28,191 bases of DNA, from positions 1 through 28,191 of the forward strand of contig JBQTIQ010000050.1 of assembly GCA_052387955.1 (NCBI GenBank), in the 5' to 3' direction. This DNA comes from JBQTIQ01 sp052387955 (GTDB lineage: Bacteria > Actinomycetota > Acidimicrobiia > Acidimicrobiales > JACDCH01). This document shows, piece by piece, positions 7,909 to 14,615 of the stretch. Position numbers and translations under genes: made by a program. The notes under the pieces are model-generated. The model saw only the letters and a program-made list of their open reading frames with translations. It was not told the origin of the DNA and did no database searches. Numbering within the stretch: position 1 is the stretch's first letter; every line of letters starts with the position of its first letter.

Positions 7909-8445
7909 CTACCCGATCGCCGCCAGCACCCGAGCCGCGACCGTGCCCGGTGGGCCGTCGGCGTCCACGACGGCGGTGGCCACCTCGGCGTACAGCTCGG
8001 CCCGAGCGGCCATGGCGGCCGCACTCCCGAGGTCGGCCACCGCTGGTCGATGGGGCGCGGCCGCAGCCGCCACCCGGGAGGCGACCGTCGCCGGTGCGGC
8101 CTGCAGCCAGACGACGTGTTCGGCCTCGCCGAGCGCCTCGCCGGCGGCGGGGACGAGGACGACCGAGCCGGCAGCCGCCACCACGCTCGGGCCCGGCCGG
8201 CGCAGGGCCCACGCCAGCGCCTCGGCTTCGGCATAGTGGAGGACGTCGGCGCCGGCGGTGGCCATCATCTCGCGGGCCGACCGGCCGGCGCGGCGCTCGA
8301 GCACCTCGTCGTTGTCCACGAAGGGGCATCCGAGGAGGTGGGCGACCCGCCGGCCGACCGTGGTCTTGCCCACTCCCATGGGGCCGATGAGCACGAGGTG
8401 CCCCCGGAGCGCCTGGTCGGTCACCGCTCCAGCATCGCGTGGCAT
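7909..8445 (-). CDS. Shikimate-kinase-like P-loop kinase
   Basis: A 178-aa protein of the shikimate kinase fold. The Walker A loop GPMGVGKT (21-28) and FVDNDEVLE (42-50, the D-x-D region that contacts substrate and metal) fit AroK-type enzymes in position. The usual GGG substrate loop is AAAGS (about 90-94), and the F-R-x-x-E segment is LHYAEAE (69-75), so shikimate binding looks degenerate. It may be a paralogue with another small-molecule substrate rather than the pathway enzyme; no other aromatic amino acid genes are nearby. The ATG at 8445 has a weak ribosome-binding site. An in-frame GTG at 8424 has GGAG close before it and is a serious alternative. Confidence 0.72.
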   Translation of the reverse strand: MPRDAGAVTDQALRGHLVLIGPMGVGKTTVGRRVAHLLGCPFVDNDEVLERRAGRSAREMMATAGADVLHYAEAEALAWALRRPGPSVVAAAGSVVLVPAAGEALGEAEHVVWLQAAPATVASRVAAAAAPHRPAVADLGSAAAMAARAELYAEVATAVVDADGPPGTVAARVLAAIG

Positions 8446-8471
8446 CCGCCGCGGTGACCGGGCGACCGGGC

Positions 8472-8522
8472 GAGCGCCAGCGAGCCGGGCGACGAAGGGG
8501 CCCCGGGGCGCAGCCCCCGAGC
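8472..8522 (+). repeat. Intergenic GC-rich element, copy 1
   Basis: About 50 bp of the pattern GAGCGCCAGCGAGCCGGGCG, then a G/C-rich spacer and the hairpin GGGGC-GCA-GCCCC (8505-8517). Closely similar sequence occurs at 20565-20610 and 23258-23315. Here it lies between the end of the five-gene sugar operon (stop at 8531) and the shikimate-kinase-like gene, so it may end the operon transcript. Confidence 0.6.
8505..8517 (-). terminator. GGGGC-GCA-GCCCC hairpin behind the sugar operon
   Basis: A 5-bp GC stem with a 3-base loop, 14 bases past the isomerase stop codon on the minus strand. A terminator role is inferred from position and from the same hairpin occurring at two other gene ends. Confidence 0.4.
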
Positions 8523-8530
8523 AAGAACGG

Positions 8531-9946
8531 TCAGGGTCCCACCACCTCGACCGCCGCGCCCCTGGCCCACTGGCCGAGGGCGGCGGCGTGGCGGCCGGGG
8601 GTGAGAACGAGGTGATGGTCGACGGCCAGGTCGAGGGCGGCGCCGGCCACCGCCTCGAGGGTCAGGGGGGCCCCCGTCAACGAACGGAACCCCGCGACCC
8701 AGCCGCGGGTCCCGTCGAAGCCGGGCCCCGGCCCCGGGACAACCTCGGCCTCGAAGGCGAACAGGCGGGCCCCGTGGCGGTCGAGCCGGGCCACGGTGAC
8801 CGGGCCGGGGGCGAATACGAGGTCGGCGACCACACCCCGCATGCCGGCGCCGGCGACGTTGCGGCCGAGGGTCGAGTGGTCGATCCAGCGGGCGCCGTCG
8901 GGCCCGGCCAGGTGCACGGGGCTCCCGCCGCAGTGCCACAACAGGGCGGTGCCCGATGCCGGGTCGATGGTGGCGATGTCGAGGAGGGCCGCGCCCCGGC
9001 TCGACAGGGCCGACAGCAGGGTCATGGTGGCGGCGCCGAGGACGTCACCTTCGCATGCCACCGGCACCGCTTCGGTCTCGTCCAGCCACGAGAACGCCAG
9101 CCCAGGGTGGATGCCCATCCGGTCCTGGAATTCGGGCCAGTCGCTGACCGCCAGTGCGTCGAGTTCCCGGCCCCGGGCGAAGCGGCGCAGCGCGAGGAAG
9201 ACCGCGGCGCTGGCGGTCAGGTCGTCGTCGCTGGTTGTCACCCGGCCCCGGGCACCGGCGCGCATCTCGGCCACCGTGGTCCCGACGTCGGCGGCGCCGT
9301 CGGCCAGCAGCTCATCCGCGGTCGCGATGACCGCGCCGAGACCGTGGCGCTCGACCGTGCACCCGTGCCGGGCAGCCAGCGCGGCGTGGTCGACCTCGAA
9401 GGGGAAGAACGAGGGCGCGATCCCGCCCACGAGGCCGATACGGGCCGAACGCAGGCTGCGGTGGCACCGGGCGGCGCCGACGGCAGCCGCCAGCGGCGCG
9501 GTGAACCACGGCCCTTCCTCGAGCCCGAAGCACCACGACACCGCCAGGTCGGGCCGGTCGAGGGCGGCGATGCCGGCGCCCAGGTGCATGGAGACGAACC
9601 CATTGAGCGGTATGCCTCCGTCGAAGCGGGGTTCGGGCAGCGCCCACAGCACGAGCCGGGGGGCGAGGGCGACGACGGCCCGGGTGACGTCGCCCATGGC
9701 GAAGGTGGCGTGCTGCAACACGATGAGATCGGCACCCTGGTCGAGCAGGCGGAGGGTGGCGGCCCGGGCCCCGACGCCGTCGACGACCGGCTCGGGCTCG
9801 GCCACGACCCGCGCTCCCATCCCGGCGGCGTGCGCTTCGAGGGCTGCGATCGAGCGGGCCACGACGTCGAAGTCCGAGGCCAGGTACGTGGGCAGGTGGC
9901 CTGCGAGGTAGCCGACGGTCACCGGCCGGGCCCGGCGTTCGCTCAC
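8531..9946 (-). CDS. L-fucose/L-arabinose isomerase-family protein
   Basis: A 471-aa ketol-isomerase-like protein, last gene of the operon. The C-terminal half shows family motifs: ACEGDVLGAATMTLLSAL (Glu299), LLDIATID (Asp323) and LLWHCGGSP (His338), placed like the metal-binding Glu, Asp and His of FucI-type enzymes. The N-terminal half has the Rossmann-like domain typical of the fold (VTVGYLAGHLP, GADLIVLQHATF). It would interconvert an aldose and a ketose using a divalent metal. The start is a GTG whose bases overlap the aldolase stop in a GTGA string (4-nt overlap), arguing for translational coupling. The frame is open far upstream through two neighbouring genes, which is a high-GC artefact. 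The substrate is unknown. Confidence 0.8.
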   Translation of the reverse strand: MSERRARPVTVGYLAGHLPTYLASDFDVVARSIAALEAHAAGMGARVVAEPEPVVDGVGARAATLRLLDQGADLIVLQHATFAMGDVTRAVVALAPRLVLWALPEPRFDGGIPLNGFVSMHLGAGIAALDRPDLAVSWCFGLEEGPWFTAPLAAAVGAARCHRSLRSARIGLVGGIAPSFFPFEVDHAALAARHGCTVERHGLGAVIATADELLADGAADVGTTVAEMRAGARGRVTTSDDDLTASAAVFLALRRFARGRELDALAVSDWPEFQDRMGIHPGLAFSWLDETEAVPVACEGDVLGAATMTLLSALSSRGAALLDIATIDPASGTALLWHCGGSPVHLAGPDGARWIDHSTLGRNVAGAGMRGVVADLVFAPGPVTVARLDRHGARLFAFEAEVVPGPGPGFDGTRGWVAGFRSLTGAPLTLEAVAGAALDLAVDHHLVLTPGRHAAALGQWARGAAVEVVGP

Positions 9947-10743
9947 AAGGGCACCGAGTGGCGTTCGACGGTGGCTCGCAGCGCCCGCATCCGGGCCAGG
10001 CCGACGCTGTCGAGCCACCACCGCAGGCCCTGTTCGCCCTGGGTGGCGAACGCCTCCAGCCCGTCGGCCCACAGCGCCCGGCCGACCAGCACGCCGCAGG
10101 CCCCCGTCGGGCCCAACGTCTCGAGCCGGTCGAGCAGAGCCTCGAGGGTGGTCGAGCCCCCCAGGTACACGAAGGGAAGCCCGCCACAGGCGTCGGCCTG
10201 GACGCGGGCGGCGTCGGCTGACCACGGGATGTTGACCTTGAGCAGGTCGGGATGTCGGGCCGCGCCCCAGCGGGCGGCGCCGGCAAGGTCCCCGGGCTTG
10301 TTGAGGTACGGCTCGAGCACCACCGGCAGGCTCACGTCGAGCGCCGCCCGCACGACCTCGTCGACCGCGCCGGGGTCGTCGTCGGGCCCCTTCCACAGGA
10401 CGTAGTACTTGACCGCCACCGCGCCCGCCTCGGCGATGGCCTCTACTCGCCGCTGCGCCCCGCCCCGGGCCGGGTCGGGCTCGAACCCGCCCATGAGCCC
10501 GCAGCCGGGGGCGACGACGGCGGCGCAGGCGGCGAGGCTGGGCTCGTCGACGAGCACGGTGCTGGCCACCGTCGACATCGCCTCGACGAACAGGACCTTG
10601 GCGACCTTGCCCCCTTCGCCGGCGAAGGGGGCAAGGTGGTCGAGGGCCAGCCCGGTGATGAGCCCCCGGTCGTCGGCGAGAGCATCGAGCTTGCCGTGCA
10701 TGGCGGCTCCAGCGCCCTTCTCGCCAGGGACCGGCCCCGTCAT
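9943..10743 (-). CDS. LacD-like class I (Schiff-base) aldolase
   Basis: A 266-aa TIM-barrel protein related to tagatose-1,6-bisphosphate aldolase and similar class I aldolases. MHGKLDALADDRGLITGLALDH (about residues 15-36, shown by its parts GKLDAL and DDRGLI) matches the family N-terminus. HPDLLKVNIPWSAD places the Schiff-base lysine at Lys169. GGSTTLEALLD and CGVLVGRALW form the phosphate-binding end. The expected reaction is reversible cleavage of a ketose phosphate to DHAP plus an aldehyde. The start is ATG at 10743, sharing ATGA with the DhaK stop (4-nt overlap); its own stop shares GTGA with the isomerase start. A 34-bp perfect palindrome (10604-10637) encodes residues just after LALDH. 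The sugar substrate is not determined. Confidence 0.8.
   Translation of the reverse strand: MTGPVPGEKGAGAAMHGKLDALADDRGLITGLALDHLAPFAGEGGKVAKVLFVEAMSTVASTVLVDEPSLAACAAVVAPGCGLMGGFEPDPARGGAQRRVEAIAEAGAVAVKYYVLWKGPDDDPGAVDEVVRAALDVSLPVVLEPYLNKPGDLAGAARWGAARHPDLLKVNIPWSADAARVQADACGGLPFVYLGGSTTLEALLDRLETLGPTGACGVLVGRALWADGLEAFATQGEQGLRWWLDSVGLARMRALRATVERHSVPL
10604..10637. repeat. 34-bp perfect palindrome inside the aldolase gene
   Basis: ACCTTGCCCCCTTCGCC (10604-10620) is followed without spacer by its exact reverse complement (10621-10637). On the minus strand it encodes LAPFAGEGGK plus flanking bases, in frame. A 17-bp perfect half-site is far beyond chance in 28 kb. In RNA it would form a very stable hairpin about 110 bases into the aldolase coding region; in DNA it could extrude as a cruciform. 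Confidence 0.85.
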
Positions 10744-11738
10744 GGGTGCGGGAAGAAGGGGGCGTCGCACGGCGCCGCCCACAGTCGGCGGACCTCGGCG
10801 TCGGTCCGGGCCAGGGACACCGAGAGCCCGGCGGTGTCCTGGGTAGTGACGAACGTGCCCACCAGGGGACGGAAGGGCTGCAGCCCTCGCTCGCCCAGCA
10901 GGCGGTCGACGCAGCGGTAGGAGACCAGCAGTTCGCCCAAGGTGGTCGCCCCGAAGCCGTTGACGAGCACGAGCACCTCGTCGCCCGCCTCGAAGGGCTG
11001 GTCGTCGAGCAGCGTGGCGACGACGTGGCCGACGACGTCATCGGCCGAAGTGAGCTCGATCTCGAAGGACCCGCCGTCGCCGTGGACGCCGCTACCGACC
11101 ATGGCCCGTCCTTCGGGCACCTCGGTCGTGCGCGCCCCGGTCAGCGGTGAGATCCCGCCGCCCAGCGTCACCGCCAGCGTCGACGTGCCCGACAGAAGGA
11201 GCTGGCCCAGCGCGGCGAGGTCCCGCAGGCCCATGCCCTCCTCGGCCGCCGCTCCCAGCACCTTGTAGGCGAAGGTCGTGCCCGGGCCGCCCCGGCGTTC
11301 GTGACGCCGTTCGGGCGGGGTACTGGCGACGTCGTCGCCCATCTCCAGGACCACCACGTCGTGACCGGCCACCCGGGCCAACTCGGCCGCCATGCGCCCG
11401 TTGAGCACGTCGCCGGTGTGCCGGCTCACCAGGAGCAACACGCCGGCGCCGTGGTCGGCGGCGGCGATGGCGGCCAGCGCCACCTCCGGTGGCGGGGCAG
11501 CGAAGACGTCGCCGACGGCGTTGGCGTCGAGCAGGCCCCGGCCGACCCAGCCCATGGCGATCGGCTCGTGGCCGGACCCGTTGCCGATGGCGAGCCCGAC
11601 GATCCCCTCGGGCTTGCGCTGGGCCCGCACCACCACCCGGGGATGGGGGCCTCTCGTCACCCGGTCGCGATGGGCAGCCACGTAACCGTCGATCATCTCG
11701 TCCACCAGGTGGTCGACGTGGTTCAGGAACTTCCGCAC
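10740..11738 (-). CDS. dhaK: Dihydroxyacetone kinase subunit DhaK-like
   Basis: A 332-aa substrate-binding subunit of a dihydroxyacetone-type kinase. GNGSGHEPI (His57), TGDVLNG (Asp110) and GSGVHGDGG (His219) correspond in spacing to His56, Asp109 and the substrate-linking His218 of E. coli DhaK; these bind short ketoses, His218 through a covalent hemiaminal. RRGGPGTTFAYKVLGAAAEEG is also typical of the family (shown here in parts RRGGPGTT and AYKVLGAAAEEG). No DhaM gene is present, so phosphate probably comes from ATP through DhaL, as in erythrulose and related ketose kinases. The GTG start at 11738 overlaps the end of dhaL by 16 nt; the stop shares ATGA with the aldolase start. The natural substrate may be a longer ketose than dihydroxyacetone. 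Confidence 0.9.
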   Translation of the reverse strand: MRKFLNHVDHLVDEMIDGYVAAHRDRVTRGPHPRVVVRAQRKPEGIVGLAIGNGSGHEPIAMGWVGRGLLDANAVGDVFAAPPPEVALAAIAAADHGAGVLLLVSRHTGDVLNGRMAAELARVAGHDVVVLEMGDDVASTPPERRHERRGGPGTTFAYKVLGAAAEEGMGLRDLAALGQLLLSGTSTLAVTLGGGISPLTGARTTEVPEGRAMVGSGVHGDGGSFEIELTSADDVVGHVVATLLDDQPFEAGDEVLVLVNGFGATTLGELLVSYRCVDRLLGERGLQPFRPLVGTFVTTQDTAGLSVSLARTDAEVRRLWAAPCDAPFFPHP

Positions 11739-12298
11739 ATCGCCTCCACCATCAACGCCACCGTGTGCGCCCCGGGGTCCGCCGTGCCCCGGCCCCCTTC
11801 CGGGCTGGAAGCGGCTCGCCCCTTGCGGGCGCTCAGGGCGGCGGTGGCGGCGGCACCGGTCCGGGCCGCGGCTACCGCGTCCTCGCCCCGGCGAAGGGCC
11901 GAGATCGCGGGCACGAGGGCGTCGAGCAGGGTGCAGTCACCCGGCGCCGCCCCCCCGAGCTCGGTCACCCGGGAGCTCCCGGCGTCGAGCGCGTCGGCGA
12001 GGTCGGCCCCGGCGCCCATGGCCTCCCCGGCCACGATGAGGCAGGAGCCCAACAAGGGACCGATGGCCCCGCCGGCGGCGCCGACGAAGGCCCTCCCGGC
12101 GGCGACCAGGCGCTCGGCGGGCGCTACCGGACCGAGCCGGTCGACCGCCGATACCGCTGCGGCCAGGCCCCGGGACACCGTGGTGCCGTGGTCACCGTCA
12201 CCGGCGACGGCATCGAGGCGGTCGAGGTCGTGGCGCTGCGCGCCGACGAGAGCGGCGAAGCGGTTCACCCAGTCCGGCGTCAGCGGGACGCTACCCAC
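11723..12298 (-). CDS. dhaL: Dihydroxyacetone kinase subunit DhaL-like
   Basis: A 191-aa nucleotide-binding subunit. LDAVAGDGDHGTT supplies Asp29, Asp34 and Asp36, equivalent to the Mg-binding Asp30, Asp35 and Asp37 of E. coli DhaL. GDCTLLDALVPA and ARKGRAASSPEGGRGTADPGA match the family's later motifs. It would deliver phosphate to the ketose held by DhaK. The GTG at 12298 is preferred over a GTG at 12349, because it gives family length and overlaps the epimerase stop by only 8 nt; the longer form adds a Pro/Arg-rich extension. Gene order (DhaL before DhaK, both between an epimerase and an aldolase) suggests a dedicated ketose pathway, not general glycerol metabolism. Confidence 0.87.
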   Translation of the reverse strand: MGSVPLTPDWVNRFAALVGAQRHDLDRLDAVAGDGDHGTTVSRGLAAAVSAVDRLGPVAPAERLVAAGRAFVGAAGGAIGPLLGSCLIVAGEAMGAGADLADALDAGSSRVTELGGAAPGDCTLLDALVPAISALRRGEDAVAAARTGAAATAALSARKGRAASSPEGGRGTADPGAHTVALMVEAMCGSS

Positions 12299-13169
12299 CC
12301 CCGCTGTCTCCGGGGGCCCTGGCCGGGCCCGTAGCTGCGAGCCGGTCACGGACGAAGGCGAGCCCGGCGGCGGCGGCGGCGGTCGGGTCGGTCTCGATCG
12401 CTCGCCAGATGCGGAGGTCGGCGCTCACCGCCAAGCCCGCCTGGACGAAGAGCTCGAGGCCGAGCCAGCCGTCGTAGCCGGCGTCGTCGAGCCCGGCGAA
12501 TACGTCGTCCCAGTCGATGTGGCCGTGGCCCGGAGCGCCCCGGTCGTTGTCCACCAGGTGCACGTGCACCAGCCGGTCGCCGGCGGCGGCGAGGGCGCCC
12601 CGGATCGAGCGTTCCTCCATGTTCATGTGGAACGTGTCGAGGTGGACCCCGACGTTGTCGGCCCCGCTGGCCTCGGCCAGGGCGACGGCCTCGGCGGCGG
12701 TGTTGACCAGGTCGGTCTCGAAGCGGTTGACGGCTTCGATGCCGAGGGTGACGCCACGTTCGGCGAAGCGGGGGGCAACCTCGCCCAGGGCATCGGCGGC
12801 GCGGCCCAGCCGGCCGGCCCGGTCGCCCGAAGACGCCCCACCCCAGGGGGCGTAGATGACCCCGGTGAGGGTGTCGGCGCCGGCCGCCGCAACCGTGTCG
12901 GCGGCGGCCCGGAGATGTTCGATGCCGGCGGCCCGGACCACGGGGTCGGTGCTGGAGACGTCCTGTGCGGCCGACAGCCCGGTCGTGCACCGCAGCTCGA
13001 TGCCGCAGTCGCGGGCCACCGTGCTCAGGGCGCCGGCCGCCGGCCCGTCCAGCCCGAGCAGCGACGCCTCGGCCCCGTCGAAGCCGAGCTGGGCCGCCCG
13101 CTCGACGTGGGGAGCGAGGTCCTCCCCCCAGCGCTCGACCCACAGAGCCGTGTGGACGCCGATGCGCAT
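12291..13169 (-). CDS. D-tagatose 3-epimerase / hydroxypyruvate-isomerase-type TIM barrel
   Basis: A 292-aa sugar epimerase or isomerase, first gene of the operon. The four metal ligands of the family are visible: Glu145 (GIEAVNRFETD), Asp178 (HLDTFHMNMEE), His204 (HVHLVDNDRGAPGHGH) and Glu239 (LGLELF). They correspond to Glu152, Asp185, His211 and Glu246 of Pseudomonas cichorii D-tagatose 3-epimerase at a constant offset of 7. The HLDTFHMN and NDRG-PG-GH-DW strings place it closer to ketose 3-epimerases than to xylose isomerase. It starts at the ATG at 13169 with AGGA 8 bases upstream; a longer open frame to 13358 crosses the operator and is not credible. It would epimerise or isomerise the ketose that feeds DhaK/DhaL. 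Confidence 0.87.
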   Translation of the reverse strand: MRIGVHTALWVERWGEDLAPHVERAAQLGFDGAEASLLGLDGPAAGALSTVARDCGIELRCTTGLSAAQDVSSTDPVVRAAGIEHLRAAADTVAAAGADTLTGVIYAPWGGASSGDRAGRLGRAADALGEVAPRFAERGVTLGIEAVNRFETDLVNTAAEAVALAEASGADNVGVHLDTFHMNMEERSIRGALAAAGDRLVHVHLVDNDRGAPGHGHIDWDDVFAGLDDAGYDGWLGLELFVQAGLAVSADLRIWRAIETDPTAAAAAGLAFVRDRLAATGPARAPGDSGGG

Positions 13170-13556
13170 CACGTCATCCTGGCAGACGGGGCCGGCGAGG
13201 CCCGGCCCGTGGCGGACAGCAGAACCGTTCCCGCCGCCGCCCCGGTCGCAGCCGGGGGAAGCCACGACCCGGAGCGGTGGTTCCCGCCGGTAGCGCAGCA
13301 TGGCGGGCCTGTGTTTCCTGCGGTTTTCGGCACGGTGGCCATGCGCCGTCGCGTCCATGAACGTTCATCGGTTTGCGGGGGCGGGGCCCACGCCCGCCAG
13401 CAGGGGCGTCGGATCTGTGGCTCCGCCCCCTACGGCGCCGGCCGAGTGCTCCATGATGCGACGGCTGATCGCCCTGCCGGCGTCCCCCGGCCCCAGAACG
13501 GTGCCCGGCCCAGCTCCGCTGGTGCTGCGGCGCCCGCACCGAGAAGTAGGCCCCCA
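13170..13556. promoter_or_regulatory. 387-bp divergent control region
   Basis: This gene-free stretch separates the sugar operon (minus) from the nucleoside-hydrolase-like gene (plus). A perfect 12-bp palindrome lies in its exact centre, 187 bases from one start and 188 from the other. An open frame at 13300-13560 shares ATGA with the hydrolase start but is Pro/Ala/Arg-rich without recognisable motifs. No clear -35/-10 pair was found. Confidence 0.6.
13357..13368. promoter_or_regulatory. LacI-type operator candidate
   Basis: ATGAACGTTCAT is a perfect palindrome with the central CG and the TGAACGTTCA core characteristic of LacI/GalR-family operators. It stands out as AT-rich in a GC-rich region and sits midway between the divergent sugar operon and hydrolase gene, so one repressor could control both. 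No LacI-family gene is present in the window. Confidence 0.6.
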
Positions 13557-14615
13557 ATGACCAGGTTCCCCGCCATCGACCCCGAACACCGGCTGGCGCT
13601 GCTGGCGCCGCCCGACCCCACGGCCGGCCCGCTCGACGTGGTCATCGACACCGACCCGACCAACGAGATCGACGACCAGTTCGCCATCGTGTGGGCCTTC
13701 CTCCGCCCCGACCGGGTGAACGTGGTGGGCCTGACCGCTTGCCCCTACAGCTTCGACCCGCGGCTGTTGCTCGGCGCCGGTGCGACCGCCCTCGACCGTC
13801 GCCGCTGGCACGCCGGCCTCGCCGCCACCGGGACGACTGCCGACGAGCTGCCGGCCGTCAGCACCGCCGAGGGAGCCGAGAACTCCCGGCGGGAACTGGT
13901 CCGCATCTGCGATCTGATGGGTGCACCGGTCGACCTCGTCGCCGCCGGCGCCGATCGCTACCTGCCCGGCCCCGATGAGCCCGTCCCCAGCCCAGCGGCC
14001 GAGCGGATCATCGACCTGGCCCGCGCCCGGGGCGCCGACGACGGCCCCCTGCACGTCGTGGGGATCGGGTGCGCCACCAACATCGCCTCCGCCCTGCTGT
14101 TGGCGCCCGACATCGTCGACCGTGTCGTCGTGAACTGGACGGCCGCCTACCCGTCGTTCTGGCCCTATCCCAACGTCAGCTACAACATGGCCCAGGACCT
14201 GCATGGCTCACGGTTGCTGTTCTCCTCGGGCGTTGCCCACGTCTACCTGCCGGGCTACTACGTGGGCGAAGAGCTACGGGTCACGTTGCCCGAGGTCGAG
14301 GCCTTCGTCGCCGGGCGAGGGCCGGCCGGCGACTACCTGGCCGACATCTACCGCCGGCACGGAGGCCCGCAGCACCGGCCGGGCCGGTCGAAGGTGATCT
14401 GGGACCTGATCAACATCGCCTGGCTGGTCGAACCCCGTTGGTTGTCCACCGAGCTGGTGCCCGCACCGGACCTCGACGACGACCTCCGGTGGGTGCACCC
14501 CGCCGGTCGCCACCTCATGCGGGAAGCCGTCGACGTCGACCGCGACGCGGTGTTGGGTGATCTCTACGCCTGCCTCGAAGCAGGTCACCCTGGGCCGGGC
14601 CGGCTGGCGCCGTAG
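13557..14615 (+). CDS. Nucleoside-hydrolase-fold protein (IunH superfamily, divergent clade)
   Basis: A 352-aa protein. DTDPTNEIDDQFA (31-43) is the Asp cluster that binds Ca in nucleoside hydrolases, with two residues more than the usual D-x-D-x-x-x-D-D spacing. GIGCATNIASALL and YNMAQDLHGSRLLFSSG match later strands and the N/D residues that hold the ribose. The segment that normally reads H-D-P with the catalytic His is WDLINIAWL, so that His is missing while the Asp stays. It may cleave an N-glycoside or another sugar conjugate. The ATG at 13557 has GAGAAG upstream. It shares the control region with the sugar operon, suggesting it releases the sugar that operon consumes. Its last 31 bases overlap the convergent ligase gene. 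Confidence 0.75.
   Translation: MTRFPAIDPEHRLALLAPPDPTAGPLDVVIDTDPTNEIDDQFAIVWAFLRPDRVNVVGLTACPYSFDPRLLLGAGATALDRRRWHAGLAATGTTADELPAVSTAEGAENSRRELVRICDLMGAPVDLVAAGADRYLPGPDEPVPSPAAERIIDLARARGADDGPLHVVGIGCATNIASALLLAPDIVDRVVVNWTAAYPSFWPYPNVSYNMAQDLHGSRLLFSSGVAHVYLPGYYVGEELRVTLPEVEAFVAGRGPAGDYLADIYRRHGGPQHRPGRSKVIWDLINIAWLVEPRWLSTELVPAPDLDDDLRWVHPAGRHLMREAVDVDRDAVLGDLYACLEAGHPGPGRLAP

Noticed and set aside
12291..13358. Long form of the epimerase starting at 13358
   Set aside because: The extra 63 residues have no family counterpart and would place the operator within coding sequence.
11301..13556. Plus-strand extension upstream of the hydrolase-fold gene
   Set aside because: It is antisense to dhaK, dhaL and the epimerase; the real start at 13557 has a ribosome-binding site and the family N-terminus.
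13300..13560. 86-codon plus-strand frame whose stop shares ATGA with the hydrolase start
   Set aside because: The overlap is suggestive of coupling, but composition is Pro/Ala/Arg-rich, it spans the operator and no motif or ribosome-binding site was found.
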